Virus record (IMG/VR): IMGVR_UViG_3300022910_000009
Span: 1 to 44,269 of that record
DNA length: 44,269 bases
Direction: 5' to 3' (one strand)
Source of the DNA: a virus
Positions within the stretch are counted from its first letter, which is position 1. Each line of letters opens with the position of its first letter. A program made the position numbers and the translations under genes. This document shows, piece after piece, positions 5,449 to 13,645 of this stretch. A model generated the notes under the pieces. That model had not been told where the DNA came from, ran no database searches, and worked only from the letters and a program-made list of their open reading frames with translations.

Positions 5449-5658
5449 ATGAAACAGCCCGAGCGTCTTCCAATGAACACCCGAGCCGCACGAGTAGCTG
5501 AACTTCGAGACGCCGAGCTGGCGTTTTGGCGGTCGCTCGTGCACGAGGAGTCGAAACCGATGCCAGAGTTGTGGGTGGTCGATGCCGAGCTCGCCTCACT
5601 CGAGGCGGCGGTGTGCGCGTTCCTGTTCATCGGGCGCGGTATTGTGGGCCGGGCGTGA
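5449..5658 (+). CDS. Hypothetical helical protein
   Basis: 69 residues from ATG 5449; ATG 5473 and an upstream ATG at 5383 are alternatives, and none has a strong ribosome site. The product has an amphipathic helix (RAARVAELRDAELAFW) and a hydrophobic C-terminal segment (AAVCAFLFIGRGIVG) that may touch the membrane. Its stop overlaps the next GTG. Confidence 0.5.
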   Translation: MKQPERLPMNTRAARVAELRDAELAFWRSLVHEESKPMPELWVVDAELASLEAAVCAFLFIGRGIVGRA

Positions 5659-5849
5659 GGATAGGTGGATTCGATTTCGTCTGCTCGTGCGGGCGGCAGC
5701 ACCTGGTGTCATTTAAGGACTTCATGGTGTGTAGCCACTGTGGTGAGGCTTGGCGCAGAGAATATTTTTCGAATAGCGTCAGCGTTTGGGGGGTTGCCGC
5801 ACCAAGCGCCAGACACCAGGCGCTGCGCAGCGGGGCGTTGGCCAGATGA
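5655..5849 (+). CDS. Small zinc-ribbon protein
   Basis: 64 residues from GTG 5655 (GTGA overlap). Cys residues at 10, 12, 26 and 29 (CSC, then CSHCGEAWR) form a compact ribbon expected to bind Zn. The C-terminal half is unstructured. Such proteins are frequent in phage accessory regions and usually have no assigned function. Confidence 0.6.
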   Translation: MRIGGFDFVCSCGRQHLVSFKDFMVCSHCGEAWRREYFSNSVSVWGVAAPSARHQALRSGALAR

Positions 5850-6136
5850 TTCTCGAATACGAGCCCTTCAAGCCGCCTGGCGCGCCGAACGCCTACGAGC
5901 TGCGCATCTTGCAGGACATCGTGGCCCTTACGGCCGAACTGGGTGCGCCACCGCATTTGTCGCGCGTGGGGCGCGACATTGGAGTCACCAAGCAGGGTGT
6001 GTATCATTGGGTGAAGAAGATGCGCCAAAAGGGATTGCTCGAAGAATCCCCTGTGCCGGGCTCGAAGCAAGGGCTCGTGCTCACCCACAACGGCCTGCTC
6101 GCGGTAGCCACCGCCATGGGCGCGGAGCTCGAATGA
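5846..6136 (+). CDS. Winged-helix DNA-binding protein (LexA-like N-domain type)
   Basis: 96 residues from ATG 5846 (ATGA overlap). Residues about 20-80 read as a winged helix: helix 1 ELRILQDIVALTAELG, helices 2-3 LSRVGRDIGVTKQGVYHWVKKM, QKGLLEE, and a wing ending in LTHNGLLAVA. There is no protease or ligand domain, so it would act as a small repressor or activator. It lies in the early rightward cluster, fitting a control role. Confidence 0.7.
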   Translation: MILEYEPFKPPGAPNAYELRILQDIVALTAELGAPPHLSRVGRDIGVTKQGVYHWVKKMRQKGLLEESPVPGSKQGLVLTHNGLLAVATAMGAELE

Positions 6137-6336
6137 AAATCGACGGGTGGGAATGCAAAGAGCTGTGGCCTGGAGAAGAGTGGGCAATGCGTGAAGCGTC
6201 TAGGAAAAACGTAACCGTACAGGCAAACCGCGACGGATTGGAAATCGAGGAGAGCTACTCGGGATTCAGCGGGGCTAGTGGGCGCGTTGACATCCCGGCC
6301 AACGTTATCGTCTGGCTGGCCGCCGGTATCCGCTAA
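6133..6336 (+). CDS. Hypothetical small protein
   Basis: 67 residues from ATG 6133 (ATGA overlap). It starts MKIDGWECKELWPGEEW and ends with IPANVIVWLAAGIR. It is probably alpha/beta, with no recognised family. It is the last gene of this rightward cluster and meets the leftward cluster tail to tail with a 4-nt overlap of stop codons. Confidence 0.6.
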   Translation: MKIDGWECKELWPGEEWAMREASRKNVTVQANRDGLEIEESYSGFSGASGRVDIPANVIVWLAAGIR

Positions 6337-6578
6337 CGCTTCGCCTTGAGCCGCCGCTCACCAATCTCCGCGTAGCGCAGCTCGAGCAGCCGCTTGGCCT
6401 CCTCGAGAGTGAAGCGGTAGCGCGGAATGTACCAGCTTCCACCGCTGTTCAGCTCCTTAGGCAGCGGGCCGTCCAGGCCGGCGCGCTTGAGCAGCGCTCG
6501 CCACTGGTTGTACTTCGGCTCGCCAATGAACTCGCGCACCGAGCGCGGCGCTATCACGCCGATGCTCTTCCAGGCCAT
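6333..6578 (-). CDS. Hypothetical phage protein, possibly DNA-binding
   Basis: 81 residues from ATG 6578-6576, with a TGATG overlap with the upstream gene. Segments such as REFIGEPKYNQWRALLKRAG and YRFTLEEAKRLLELRYAEIGERR are helical and basic. They resemble small DNA-binding or excisionase-sized proteins, but no specific family is recognised. Confidence 0.6.
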   Translation of the reverse strand: MAWKSIGVIAPRSVREFIGEPKYNQWRALLKRAGLDGPLPKELNSGGSWYIPRYRFTLEEAKRLLELRYAEIGERRLKAKR

Positions 6579-6778
6579 CAGCGCAACAGGTAGGACCCGG
6601 CGCGGCGCTTAGCCTTTTTCGGGCTGGATATGCACCGTACGCGCCGCCACGCATCGCTCGGCAAGGCGGCTACGGAGAACCGTATGGCTATCGAACGCGA
6701 GCGGAACCGCTGAGGAAGCCAAACCCACGTGCGCCCATCTGTGCTGGTTTGCACACCCCACTCCTCTCGCTGCTTCAA
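6578..6778 (-). CDS. Small basic hypothetical protein
   Basis: 66 residues starting at TTG 6778-6776, overlapping the upstream stop by 4 nt (TTGA). The start is unusual, but overlap architecture is the rule in this genome. The WGVQTSTDGRTWVW beginning followed by FRSRSIAIRF resembles small phage proteins with a beta-hairpin and helix. The end is strongly basic. Confidence 0.55.
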   Translation of the reverse strand: MKQREEWGVQTSTDGRTWVWLPQRFRSRSIAIRFSVAALPSDAWRRVRCISSPKKAKRRAGSYLLR

Positions 6779-7020
6779 GATGCGACCTGCCTGTATGGAT
6801 TTTTTACTGCCTCCGAAGTGTCGTCAATTTCGAAGTAGCCATCTCGTGATCCGGCAGCATATCCGTCGTCCCACGCCTTGGCTCGTGCGGCCCTGAGGCA
6901 GTCAATCATGCAATCCGCGCAGTCGGCGTCGTTCCCGCACGTTCCGCGCACGGCATCGCCGTGCCTGCCAGGCTCTGCAAGAGCGCGAGAGCAACAAGGG
7001 CAAAGGGCCGGTTCGTCCAT
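6775..7020 (-). CDS. Cys-rich small protein, first of the short leftward operon
   Basis: 81 residues from ATG 7020-7018. The N-terminal half has a CPCC motif and further Cys (CGNDADCADCMIDC), likely a metal site, followed by a helix with GYAAGSRDGY. The palindrome TTACA-G-TGTAA ends 4 nt before the ATG. TACACT on this strand lies 7 nt before the ATG, so the message may be leaderless and directly operator-controlled. Confidence 0.65.
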   Translation of the reverse strand: MDEPALCPCCSRALAEPGRHGDAVRGTCGNDADCADCMIDCLRAARAKAWDDGYAAGSRDGYFEIDDTSEAVKNPYRQVAS

Positions 7021-7023
7021 GTC

Positions 7024-7034
7024 TTACAGTGTAA
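7024..7034. promoter_or_regulatory. Perfect TTACAGTGTAA palindrome (operator candidate)
   Basis: This 11-bp odd-centred palindrome is identical to the site at 43927-43937 between erf and the RHH gene. Here it overlaps the -10-like TACACT of the leftward gene starting at 7020, so a bound protein would block initiation. Confidence 0.55.
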
Positions 7035-7427
7035 CACGCCCGAGCTGCGAACACACGCCTTCGCGACCTCACAGACTCAGAAAGCGTCTGCTCCGCAGAC
7101 CGGAGATGCCTACCGCCCGAGAGCGCGTCTGCTTGGCAGCAGACCGAAGAAGCTAAAGCTCCCGAGCTCGTTTCGTATTCAGCTCTTTCTTCGAAAGACC
7201 TGACAGAGAAGACGCGCGCGAGCGGCGTACATTACAGTGACACAATAGTCAATCAAAATCGTCACAGGTAACAACGGCGCAGCATCAAAACGGCCTCATT
7301 TCTCATCGGAGCTGTGACCATATGAGAGGGGCATTTTCGAATTTGAGATTAAAGTGCCGTGGCAATTTTGAATGTCACGCCTACATGTAGGTAACCGCTG
7401 CGCAAAGGCGCCAGTGGCAGAAGTGTA

Positions 7428-7456
7428 TTGCACTGTAACGCGCGTTCAGGTACAAT
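7428..7456 (+). promoter_or_regulatory. Promoter with operator-like -35 before the packaging operon
   Basis: TTGCAC (7428-7433) and TACAAT (7451-7456) are spaced exactly 17 bp. The -35 lies inside TTGCA-C-TGTAA (7428-7438), a near-copy of the operator palindrome. ATG 7462 is 5 nt after the -10, so transcription should begin at or next to the start codon. This is the best-looking promoter for the long rightward unit. Confidence 0.65.
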
Positions 7457-7461
7457 TCCGC

Positions 7462-7737
7462 ATGCCTGTTCGAGACCTCGGCGTGTCCCCGATGTACGTG
7501 GACCGCGCCTTCAAGAAGCTCGAAGAGTCGGTCATGAGTCCGGACGACCCGCGCGGGTTCCTGGGCGACATGTTTCGTGGCCGACGCGTGCAGCTGGAGG
7601 ACCTGGCGGCAATTCAGGCGCACCGTCCGCTGAAGCCGCCCCCGAAGGGCGTGTGGTTCAACTTCGCGAGCCCGATGTGCCGCGCCGTGTTGTTCGAGCG
7701 CGCGCAGGCCGAGGAGAATAGGCGCGGGAACCGGTGA
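7462..7737 (+). CDS. Hypothetical protein, first of the rightward packaging unit
   Basis: 91 residues from ATG 7462, apparently leaderless. The sequence has a helical first half (MYVDRAFKKLEESVM) and a segment PLKPPPKGVWFNFASPMC. No family is recognised. It is coupled by GTGA overlap to the RusA-like gene, so it may act in recombination or DNA processing. Confidence 0.6.
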   Translation: MPVRDLGVSPMYVDRAFKKLEESVMSPDDPRGFLGDMFRGRRVQLEDLAAIQAHRPLKPPPKGVWFNFASPMCRAVLFERAQAEENRRGNR

Positions 7738-8174
7738 TTTTGTGGCTTCCTGGCCGATTTCCTGGTCTCAACGACCTGTTGGGAGCGAAATCCAGCCAAA
7801 AGGGCAATTGGAACGCCTATGCGGACCTCAAGCGTCGGCACTACGGTCAGATAAAGCTGCTCTGCCAGGCGAAAAGGGTCGAGCCGGTGGGCCCCGGCTA
7901 CTTCACGTTCTTGTTCATCGAATCGGACCGCCGCCGGGACCCGGACAACATCGCAGCTGGCGGAATCAAGCTGATTTTCGACAGTTTGGTGGGCGCCGAC
8001 GTGATGAAGGGCGATTCGTGGGCCCACGTGCTCGGTTTCGTCGCGTACTGGCAGGTGGGGGCGCGCCCTGGATGCCTCGTGAATTTCACACCAGACGGAC
8101 TGGTGGAAAAAGGAGCAATGTTGCTCAAGCTGGAAAGAGAGATTGGAAAAGATGCGCACAAAGAAGACCGGTAG
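7734..8174 (+). CDS. rusA: RusA-like Holliday junction resolvase
   Basis: 146 residues from GTG 7734 (GTGA overlap). The core ESDRRRDPDN (residues 63-72) followed by IKLIFDSL (79-85) and KGDSW (92-96) matches the RusA family. In that family Asp residues in the DPDN block and downstream bind metal and cut four-way junctions as a homodimer; D69, D71, D83 and D94 are candidates. The length is typical (about 120-150). It probably resolves recombination intermediates and branched concatemers before packaging, working with the Erf/helicase set transcribed from the other arm. Confidence 0.85.
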   Translation: MILWLPGRFPGLNDLLGAKSSQKGNWNAYADLKRRHYGQIKLLCQAKRVEPVGPGYFTFLFIESDRRRDPDNIAAGGIKLIFDSLVGADVMKGDSWAHVLGFVAYWQVGARPGCLVNFTPDGLVEKGAMLLKLEREIGKDAHKEDR

Positions 8175-8340
8175 TGACCGCGAATTGTCGATCATGCAGT
8201 CGTTCTCGAACACCCTGAAGCAGTTGCCGCCGGATAGCCGCAACCGCATCGTTGCCTGGGTGTCAGCCCAGGATTGGGCCGACGAGAAACTGCAACCGGC
8301 CGCTGACCCGCGCCAAACCACAATTCCCGCGCTAAGCTGA
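8152..8340 (+). CDS. Small phage protein (LPPDSRNRIVAWV family)
   Basis: 62 residues from ATG 8152, with AGAGAG upstream, starting inside the rusA gene end. The core LKQLPPDSRNRIVAWVSAQ is a short helical motif seen in many small phage proteins. Its function is not known. Confidence 0.6.
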   Translation: MRTKKTGSDRELSIMQSFSNTLKQLPPDSRNRIVAWVSAQDWADEKLQPAADPRQTTIPALS

Positions 8341-8346
8341 GGCGTA

Positions 8347-8820
8347 ATGGCCGAACGCAAGCCAACGACGGACGGTAAGCAGGTGACCAATGCACCCGTG
8401 CAGTCGTCCGTCCTGGCCGCGCCCGGCTCGAGCGCCATCGACCGCAAGCGCGACCAGCACGAACAGCTGGTCGGCCTGCGGGACGAGCTGTTTCGCGAGT
8501 CGATGGGCGTGCTCCGCGACGCGATGCGCTTCCGGGACATCGACCCGTCGTTGCAGCGCGAGCTCGACCCGGCTTTCGAGGCGATGGAGAAAGAGCTCGG
8601 CCAATCCGGTGCTCAACGAGCGCACCGCGTGGCGGTGCTGGCGAGCCTGCCCAGTGGCGACGCGCCCATCGGCCTCAAGCTGGCGGCTAACGTCGCGGTC
8701 GGCATCATGAAGGCGAACGCCACGGAGAAGGGCGGGTCGCGAATTTTGAACGTGAGCAAGGTAATTTTGTCAGCGAACGCTCTCCCGGAATTTGAAGAGC
8801 GGGAAGTGGAGAGCGAATGA
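8347..8820 (+). CDS. Hypothetical protein; candidate small terminase subunit
   Basis: 157 residues from ATG 8347. It is predominantly helical and charged (DQHEQLVGLRDELFRESM, DPAFEAMEKELGQSG), with a more hydrophobic C-terminal helix. No small-terminase signature is certain. The suggestion rests on size, helical content and position upstream of terL with only small genes between. It could instead be another packaging accessory protein. Confidence 0.5.
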   Translation: MAERKPTTDGKQVTNAPVQSSVLAAPGSSAIDRKRDQHEQLVGLRDELFRESMGVLRDAMRFRDIDPSLQRELDPAFEAMEKELGQSGAQRAHRVAVLASLPSGDAPIGLKLAANVAVGIMKANATEKGGSRILNVSKVILSANALPEFEEREVESE

Positions 8821-8903
8821 ACGGAGACTTCGTGGCGAGCGTTCTCTTGGGCGCGTTCGTATGCGTCTACATCGTGCTGCTTTTTTGGAAGCCATCGCTA
8901 TGA
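8817..8903 (+). CDS. 28-residue single-span membrane micro-protein
   Basis: ATG 8817 overlaps the upstream stop (ATGA), and its own TGA at 8901-8903 overlaps the next ATG at 8900. After six residues the product is one hydrophobic helix (SVLLGAFVCVYIVLLFW) ending KPSL. Tight overlaps on both sides argue that it is translated. Its role is unknown; small phage membrane proteins can be holin-like or host-envelope modifiers. Confidence 0.55.
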   Translation: MNGDFVASVLLGAFVCVYIVLLFWKPSL

Positions 8904-9319
8904 CTTTCGGCCCCGAATCGCCAGTCGCGCACAACGACCCGAAGCCAGCTGACCGCGTGTACTACCGGCACCTGGAGACGGGCGACCGCGGTTACATGGT
9001 CGAGCGCGGCGGCAAGCCGGCAATCAAGTGGGACCGCCCATTCGCTGGCGACGTGTCGCTCGACGTGACGAGGTGGAAGAAAGAAGAAGACGCGGTTCCG
9101 CTGTTCAGCGCGCACCAGATTGCGATGGTCGCGTTCGCGGCCGACAAGGAATGCTGCCGCGCGCTCGGGCAAGTCGACATCGCCCAGCGCCAGTGGCTCG
9201 ACCTTGCGGAGAAGCAGCGGCGCGACTGGATGAAGGACGGACCGAAGGTGAAACTGGGGCCGAGGCGCGAGCTGTACGAGGCGGTGCTGAAGGCTCTTGG
9301 TGGTGGAAATGGCGCGTAA
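8900..9319 (+). CDS. Hypothetical phage protein
   Basis: 139 residues from ATG 8900 (ATGA overlap). The N-terminal half is beta-rich (RVYYRHLETGDRGYMVERGG). The C-terminal half resembles a recurring phage segment with FAADKECCRALGQ followed by RQWLDLAEKQRRDWMKDGP. The family function is unknown. It is located between the TerS candidate and terL. Confidence 0.6.
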   Translation: MTFGPESPVAHNDPKPADRVYYRHLETGDRGYMVERGGKPAIKWDRPFAGDVSLDVTRWKKEEDAVPLFSAHQIAMVAFAADKECCRALGQVDIAQRQWLDLAEKQRRDWMKDGPKVKLGPRRELYEAVLKALGGGNGA

Positions 9320-9542
9320 GCAACTCACGACACGGCCGCTAGAGCAGGAGACGCTACTGTCGTCGATGCAGCGCGAGGTAATCCCCTATCTGCGAGAGCA
9401 GGGGGCGCTGGTCGCGGCACTGGCGCCGCCCACGCCGCCGAGTATCACCGGTTCTCGCGGTGGCGCCACGGTTGCGGTGCTGACTGCGCTGCTAGCGATT
9501 TGCGAGAAGGCCGGCATCCTCACGGACAACACGACGCCATGA
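9309..9542 (+). CDS. Small phage protein of the pre-terminase region
   Basis: 77 residues from ATG 9309, overlapping the end of the previous gene. The C-terminal part (SRGGATVAVLTALLAICEKAGILTDNTT) matches a pattern common in small phage proteins near structural genes. The function is unknown. Its stop overlaps the next ATG (ATGA). Confidence 0.6.
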   Translation: MARKQLTTRPLEQETLLSSMQREVIPYLREQGALVAALAPPTPPSITGSRGGATVAVLTALLAICEKAGILTDNTTP

Positions 9543-9637
9543 GCGTGATGGTATTCTGGCTAACTCTGGCGCGCGGACTGTGTGTGCTGTGGCTACTCGG
9601 GTGCCTTATCGTATGGCTCATCAGGGAGTCACGGTGA
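9539..9637 (+). CDS. 32-residue single-span membrane micro-protein
   Basis: ATG 9539 overlaps the upstream stop, and its TGA (9635-9637) overlaps the GTG of terL. The product is a hydrophobic helix rich in Leu, Trp and Val (GLCVLWLLGCLIVWLIR) with a short polar tail. It is the second such micro-gene in 800 bp, placed exactly so that terL is translationally coupled to it. Confidence 0.55.
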   Translation: MSVMVFWLTLARGLCVLWLLGCLIVWLIRESR

Positions 9638-11154
9638 GCGAGGTCCTCTACCAGCCGTCGCCATGGCAGCAGCGGTTCCACGACACCGCGCGCATGGGCA
9701 TAGACGAAGTGCTGGGAGCGGGGGCGGCCGGACCGGGCAAAACTTTTTGTCTGCTCATGGACATCGTCGACCAAATCACCATCGAGCACGAGCGCTGCGC
9801 GAACCGCAAGCACAAGCACTGGCACGAGTGGGGAACGTCGACCGGCTGGGCGTTGCACTTGAGACGCACGGTGAAGATGCTCGAGCACACCATCACGCTC
9901 AGCCACAGGATGTTCAAGGCCATCGACCCGGGCGCGACGTGGAATGAGAACAAGACGACCTGGACGTTCTCCAGTGGTTTCAAGTACCAATTCGGTCACT
10001 GTAAGGACCCGCACGACTACGAGCAGTACATGTCGTTCGAGTTCAGCGCCATCTACGTGGATGAGCTGACTGGACTCGAAGAAGAGCAGTATGACCAGGT
10101 GACCACGCGGCTTCGCTCGACTGACCCTGTGCTGCGCCTGATGCTCAGAATTCGAGCAATGAGCAACCCGCTCATGCGGCACGAAGGCGAAGCGTTCACG
10201 GTGAAGGACCCGAATTGGGTCCGGCGACGCTTCGTGGACCCCGAGCCGAAGGGCAACGTGGTACTGAAGCGCAAGCTCGTACGTGCCGATGGCACTGTGG
10301 CTTGGCACAAGTGGTGTTACATGCCCGCCAAGCTGCACGACAATCCAAACAAGGAGTACGTCGCGCAGTACGAGCTCCAGCTGCTAAAGCAGCCGGCCCA
10401 CATCCGCGCAGCGCTGCTAGACGGCGACTGGTACGTGACCGCCGGCTCGTTCTTCGCCGAGTACTGGAATCGCAGTATCCACGTAGTCAAGCCGTTCAAG
10501 GTACCGACTGGGTGGCGCGTGTTCCGATCGATGGATTGGGGTTTCAAGGCGCCAGGCTGCCTGCATTGGTACGCGCTCGACGACGAAGACACCCTGTACT
10601 GCATCAAAGAGCTGCGCTTCCAGGGGAAGACAGTGGCTGAGGTGGCGACGATGGTCGAAGTAATCGAAACGTCACTCGGTCTCTGGGATGAGCGCACAAA
10701 GAGCTCGCGAATCACTGGCCCGGCCGATACCCAGATTTGGGAGCAGCGCGGCCTTGGCGGGAAGTGCATGGCCGACATCTTCGCCGACAACGGCGTGCCG
10801 TGGACCAAGGCAGACAAGAAGAGTCGGCAAACGAACGCGCAGCACGTCATCAAGCGTCTAGTCGACCACGACGACCAAACGAAGGTGCCCGGACTGGTTT
10901 TCTTCGAGTCATGCGATTGGATTATCAAGACGCTCCCGGCAATCCAGACCAGTTCACAGAACAGTGAAGAGCCAGCGGACGGGGGCGACGACCATGCCGC
11001 GGACGCTTTGTTCTATTCCGCGGCCTACGCTTCGCGGGGCAAATCTGCTATTCCTCCAGTTCGACCGCTCAAATCCGAGTGGGACGATGAAGAAGAGATG
11101 CCGAAAGACCGGGCGCGCGCTGGGCGGCTTGGCTACGGTCAGGAGCTTTGCTGA
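9634..11154 (+). CDS. terL: Terminase large subunit
   Basis: 506 residues from GTG 9634, chosen for the 4-nt overlap; the frame is open to 9580. The ATPase domain has a Walker A GAGAAGPGKT (28-37) and a Walker B IYVDE (140-144). The RNase-H-like nuclease domain has D301 in SMDWGF and the acidic pair GDDHAADAL near 451-459. It pumps DNA through the portal and cuts concatemers. The length is normal for the family. It directly precedes the portal with a TGATG junction. Confidence 0.95.
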   Translation: MSEVLYQPSPWQQRFHDTARMGIDEVLGAGAAGPGKTFCLLMDIVDQITIEHERCANRKHKHWHEWGTSTGWALHLRRTVKMLEHTITLSHRMFKAIDPGATWNENKTTWTFSSGFKYQFGHCKDPHDYEQYMSFEFSAIYVDELTGLEEEQYDQVTTRLRSTDPVLRLMLRIRAMSNPLMRHEGEAFTVKDPNWVRRRFVDPEPKGNVVLKRKLVRADGTVAWHKWCYMPAKLHDNPNKEYVAQYELQLLKQPAHIRAALLDGDWYVTAGSFFAEYWNRSIHVVKPFKVPTGWRVFRSMDWGFKAPGCLHWYALDDEDTLYCIKELRFQGKTVAEVATMVEVIETSLGLWDERTKSSRITGPADTQIWEQRGLGGKCMADIFADNGVPWTKADKKSRQTNAQHVIKRLVDHDDQTKVPGLVFFESCDWIIKTLPAIQTSSQNSEEPADGGDDHAADALFYSAAYASRGKSAIPPVRPLKSEWDDEEEMPKDRARAGRLGYGQELC

Positions 11155-13409
11155 TGGCTGACGAACAAGTGGACGAGGCAGAGCTGGTCGACAACACGCC
11201 GGAGGAGTCCGACGAATATTCGGTCGATGGTGAGCCAGACGAAGCCAAGTCCGACGTACTCGTGTACGACGAGGATTCGCTGAACCTGGTGCTCGACTTC
11301 GAGAAGCACCCGGATGGCGAGAAGGCCATCAAGAAGCTAGCGAACAAGATCGTCGACGAGTTCGACGACGACTTCGAGAACAGCGAGCCGCGCCGCAAGC
11401 GCATTGCTGAGGATTGGAAGCTGTTTGCTGGTGAGTTGCCGCCGAAGGAGTGGCCGTACGCGAACGCCGCCAATGCGAACGTGCCCATCATGATGGAAAA
11501 CCTGACGCGCGTCGTGTTCCGCGCAGACGGGGAGCTGTTCGGCGACAAGAGCAACGTGTTCGGCGTGAGCGCGCTCGGCGACAAGGACCAGGACCAGGCG
11601 CAGCTGCTGTCGATGCACGGCAATTGGCAGCTCCGCAACGAGATACCTGACTTCTATCGGCAGCAGAAGCGCGGACTGATGAACTACTTCACCGTGGGCG
11701 ACGTGACGTTTCACTCGTACTACGACGAACGTCTCAAGAAGAACCGCCACGAGTGCCTGACCGCCGACGAGTTCGTGACGCCGTTCACGTTCACGAGCAC
11801 GATGCCGGACTACTCCGACGCGCCGCACTACACGCGCGTCTACATGAAGTACCCGCACGAAATCGAGGCCATGCGTGGGGTGTGGTGCGACGTGGACAAG
11901 GTGCTCGGCGACGACCCGGACAACCGCCCAACGAACAACTTTGACGACGACCCGGAGCAGCTGATTGCTGTGTCGACGGCGCAGACTGTCGGCCAGGAGA
12001 TTCCGGACGAAGGCGGTCCGCGCAAGCTGCTCTGGTACGAGGGCTGGGTCGACTTGCCGAACCAGGACCGACAGCGGTTCATTCAGGCCATCGTCGACTA
12101 CGAGACGCGGCACATGTTCCGCCTCACCATCCACGAGGAGGCCACGTGGGAGGAAAAGGCGGCGTACAAGCGTCAGGTTGACGAGCTTGCGAAGTTCCGA
12201 TCGGAACAGATGGCGCACGTGCAGGCCATGCAAGAGCACGAGGCGACCATCTCCCAAATTGGCCAGGCCACCGCGCAAGGGCTTGCCGGCCCCGAGCAGA
12301 CGATGGCGGCGCTCACGGACCTGGAGCAACAAGCGCCGCAACCTCCGCTGCCGCCGACGTGGATGCATAACCCGGACGACCCGGACGAGACGCCGAAGCA
12401 GCCTGACAAGCGACCGATTCACTTGTTCGTGCACGGCGTGTGCATCGAGCCGGCGCACGGTAATATCGGCCTCGGATACGGCGGAATGCAAGCCGACCTG
12501 CAGCGCGCGGGCAACGTTGTGCTGTCGCAATTCGTCGACTCGGCGACGCTGGCAAACTGCCAAACGCTCATCACTGCTGGAAGCGTGACCTGGAATGCCG
12601 ACGGGAAGTTCAAGCTCGCACCGGGAGCGGTGAATGTAGCCACCGGTATGTCGCCGGCCGACCTAAAGGATGGCCTGATTCCGTTCAAGTTCGGCGACGC
12701 CAACGGCGCGCTGCTCCAGGTGCTCCAGTTCGTGCAGCAATGGGCAGAGAGCTCGATTCAAGGCCCCGCGGTGCTGTCGGGCGAGTCCGGCAAGTCGGGC
12801 GAGACGGCGCGCGGCATCAACGCGCGCATCGAGCAGGCCACCAAGCAGCTCAGCGTGACGACGAGCGCGTACGCATTCCAGGTGCTGACGCAGGTGTTGA
12901 AGAACAACGCCTACCTGAACAGCCGCTGGTTGCCCGATGAGCAGCTGTTCCAGATGGAAGCCAACCTCATTCCGCAAGGCATGATTCCGCCGTTCAAAAT
13001 CGGCCGGGAGATGTACGAGCGGAACTACCAGATTGAGGTGAAGGCCGACATGCGCTTCGCGACGCAAGCGCAGCGCGTGGGCGAGGCAGATGACGCGCTC
13101 AAGCTGTTCAAGGAGGTGCCGCAAATCCAGGGCAACATCGCGCTGATTTACGCCATCCTGAAGCAGTGCCTCGAAGCGCGCGGCCTGCGCAACTTGGTGC
13201 CTCTGCTCGGTCCGCCCCCACCAATCCCGCAGACCCCGCTGGGTATGCCCGCGCCGCCCCCGCCTGGCATGGCACCGCCAGGGGCCGAAGGAGCGCCGCC
13301 GGGAGCTGGAGCTCCGTCCGGCATGGTGCCGCCCGGTGGCCCGATGAAGGGTCCGCCGCCGGGGATGCCGCCTAGGCCGGCGCCGCCGATGCCAGGGAGC
13401 CCCCATTGA
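11154..13409 (+). CDS. Portal protein (large, P22 gp1-like type)
   Basis: 751 residues from ATG 11154, with AGGAG 8 nt upstream. It has an acidic N-terminus, then the conserved region EWPYANAANANVPIMMENLTR-like at about 100, followed by a long alpha/beta body and helical segments (QRVGEADDALKLFKEV). The last 70 residues are a Pro/Gly/Met-rich tail. The size and the position after terL fit a dodecameric portal with an extended C-terminus. The P22-like class is inferred from size and neighbouring gp4/gp10-like genes. Confidence 0.88.
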   Translation: MADEQVDEAELVDNTPEESDEYSVDGEPDEAKSDVLVYDEDSLNLVLDFEKHPDGEKAIKKLANKIVDEFDDDFENSEPRRKRIAEDWKLFAGELPPKEWPYANAANANVPIMMENLTRVVFRADGELFGDKSNVFGVSALGDKDQDQAQLLSMHGNWQLRNEIPDFYRQQKRGLMNYFTVGDVTFHSYYDERLKKNRHECLTADEFVTPFTFTSTMPDYSDAPHYTRVYMKYPHEIEAMRGVWCDVDKVLGDDPDNRPTNNFDDDPEQLIAVSTAQTVGQEIPDEGGPRKLLWYEGWVDLPNQDRQRFIQAIVDYETRHMFRLTIHEEATWEEKAAYKRQVDELAKFRSEQMAHVQAMQEHEATISQIGQATAQGLAGPEQTMAALTDLEQQAPQPPLPPTWMHNPDDPDETPKQPDKRPIHLFVHGVCIEPAHGNIGLGYGGMQADLQRAGNVVLSQFVDSATLANCQTLITAGSVTWNADGKFKLAPGAVNVATGMSPADLKDGLIPFKFGDANGALLQVLQFVQQWAESSIQGPAVLSGESGKSGETARGINARIEQATKQLSVTTSAYAFQVLTQVLKNNAYLNSRWLPDEQLFQMEANLIPQGMIPPFKIGREMYERNYQIEVKADMRFATQAQRVGEADDALKLFKEVPQIQGNIALIYAILKQCLEARGLRNLVPLLGPPPPIPQTPLGMPAPPPPGMAPPGAEGAPPGAGAPSGMVPPGGPMKGPPPGMPPRPAPPMPGSPH

Positions 13410-13645
13410 CCGACTACAGCGGATTCCGCAAGTCACCGGACATGACCGACTGGGCGCGGTCCGGGCAAGCGCAGCACTTCTCGAAGCAGCTCGGGCTCAA
13501 GCTGGAGAGCGCGCACGACAACCTGATTGCTACGTGTCTAAAATCGACCGACCCCAAAGTCACGGCTGCGGTAACGCAGTGGAACGAGCTACGAACCCTA
13601 GCGGAGTACTTCATGAACTCCAGAAAAGACCGGATAGATGAGTGA
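13406..13645 (+). CDS. Small hypothetical virion-region protein
   Basis: 79 residues starting at TTG 13406, overlapping the portal stop (TTGA). It is polar and helical (AQHFSKQLGLKLESAHDNL, QWNELRTLAEYFM) with no recognised family. It overlaps the start of the next gene by 8 nt. It could be a head assembly cofactor. Confidence 0.6.
   Translation: MTDYSGFRKSPDMTDWARSGQAQHFSKQLGLKLESAHDNLIATCLKSTDPKVTAAVTQWNELRTLAEYFMNSRKDRIDE

Larger units (their letters stand above)
7021..7461. other. Non-coding control region between divergent units
   Basis: No supported gene. The stretch is less GC-rich than its surroundings. It contains three copies of the operator-like motif (7024-7034 perfect, 7232-7239 half-degenerate, 7428-7438), a 12-bp palindrome CCTACATGTAGG (7380-7391), and a hairpin TCTTTC/GAAAGA (7184-7198). 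It separates the leftward unit ending at 6333 from the long rightward virion unit starting at 7462. Confidence 0.55.

Noticed and set aside
9520-10338. A 272-codon leftward ORF opposite terL
   Set aside because: It is antisense to the TerL ATPase motifs and has no recognised domain, so it is a shadow frame.
11337-12563. A 408-codon leftward ORF opposite the portal gene
   Set aside because: It is a mirror frame of the portal coding sequence, Arg/Val/Leu/His-rich, and antisense to a confident gene.
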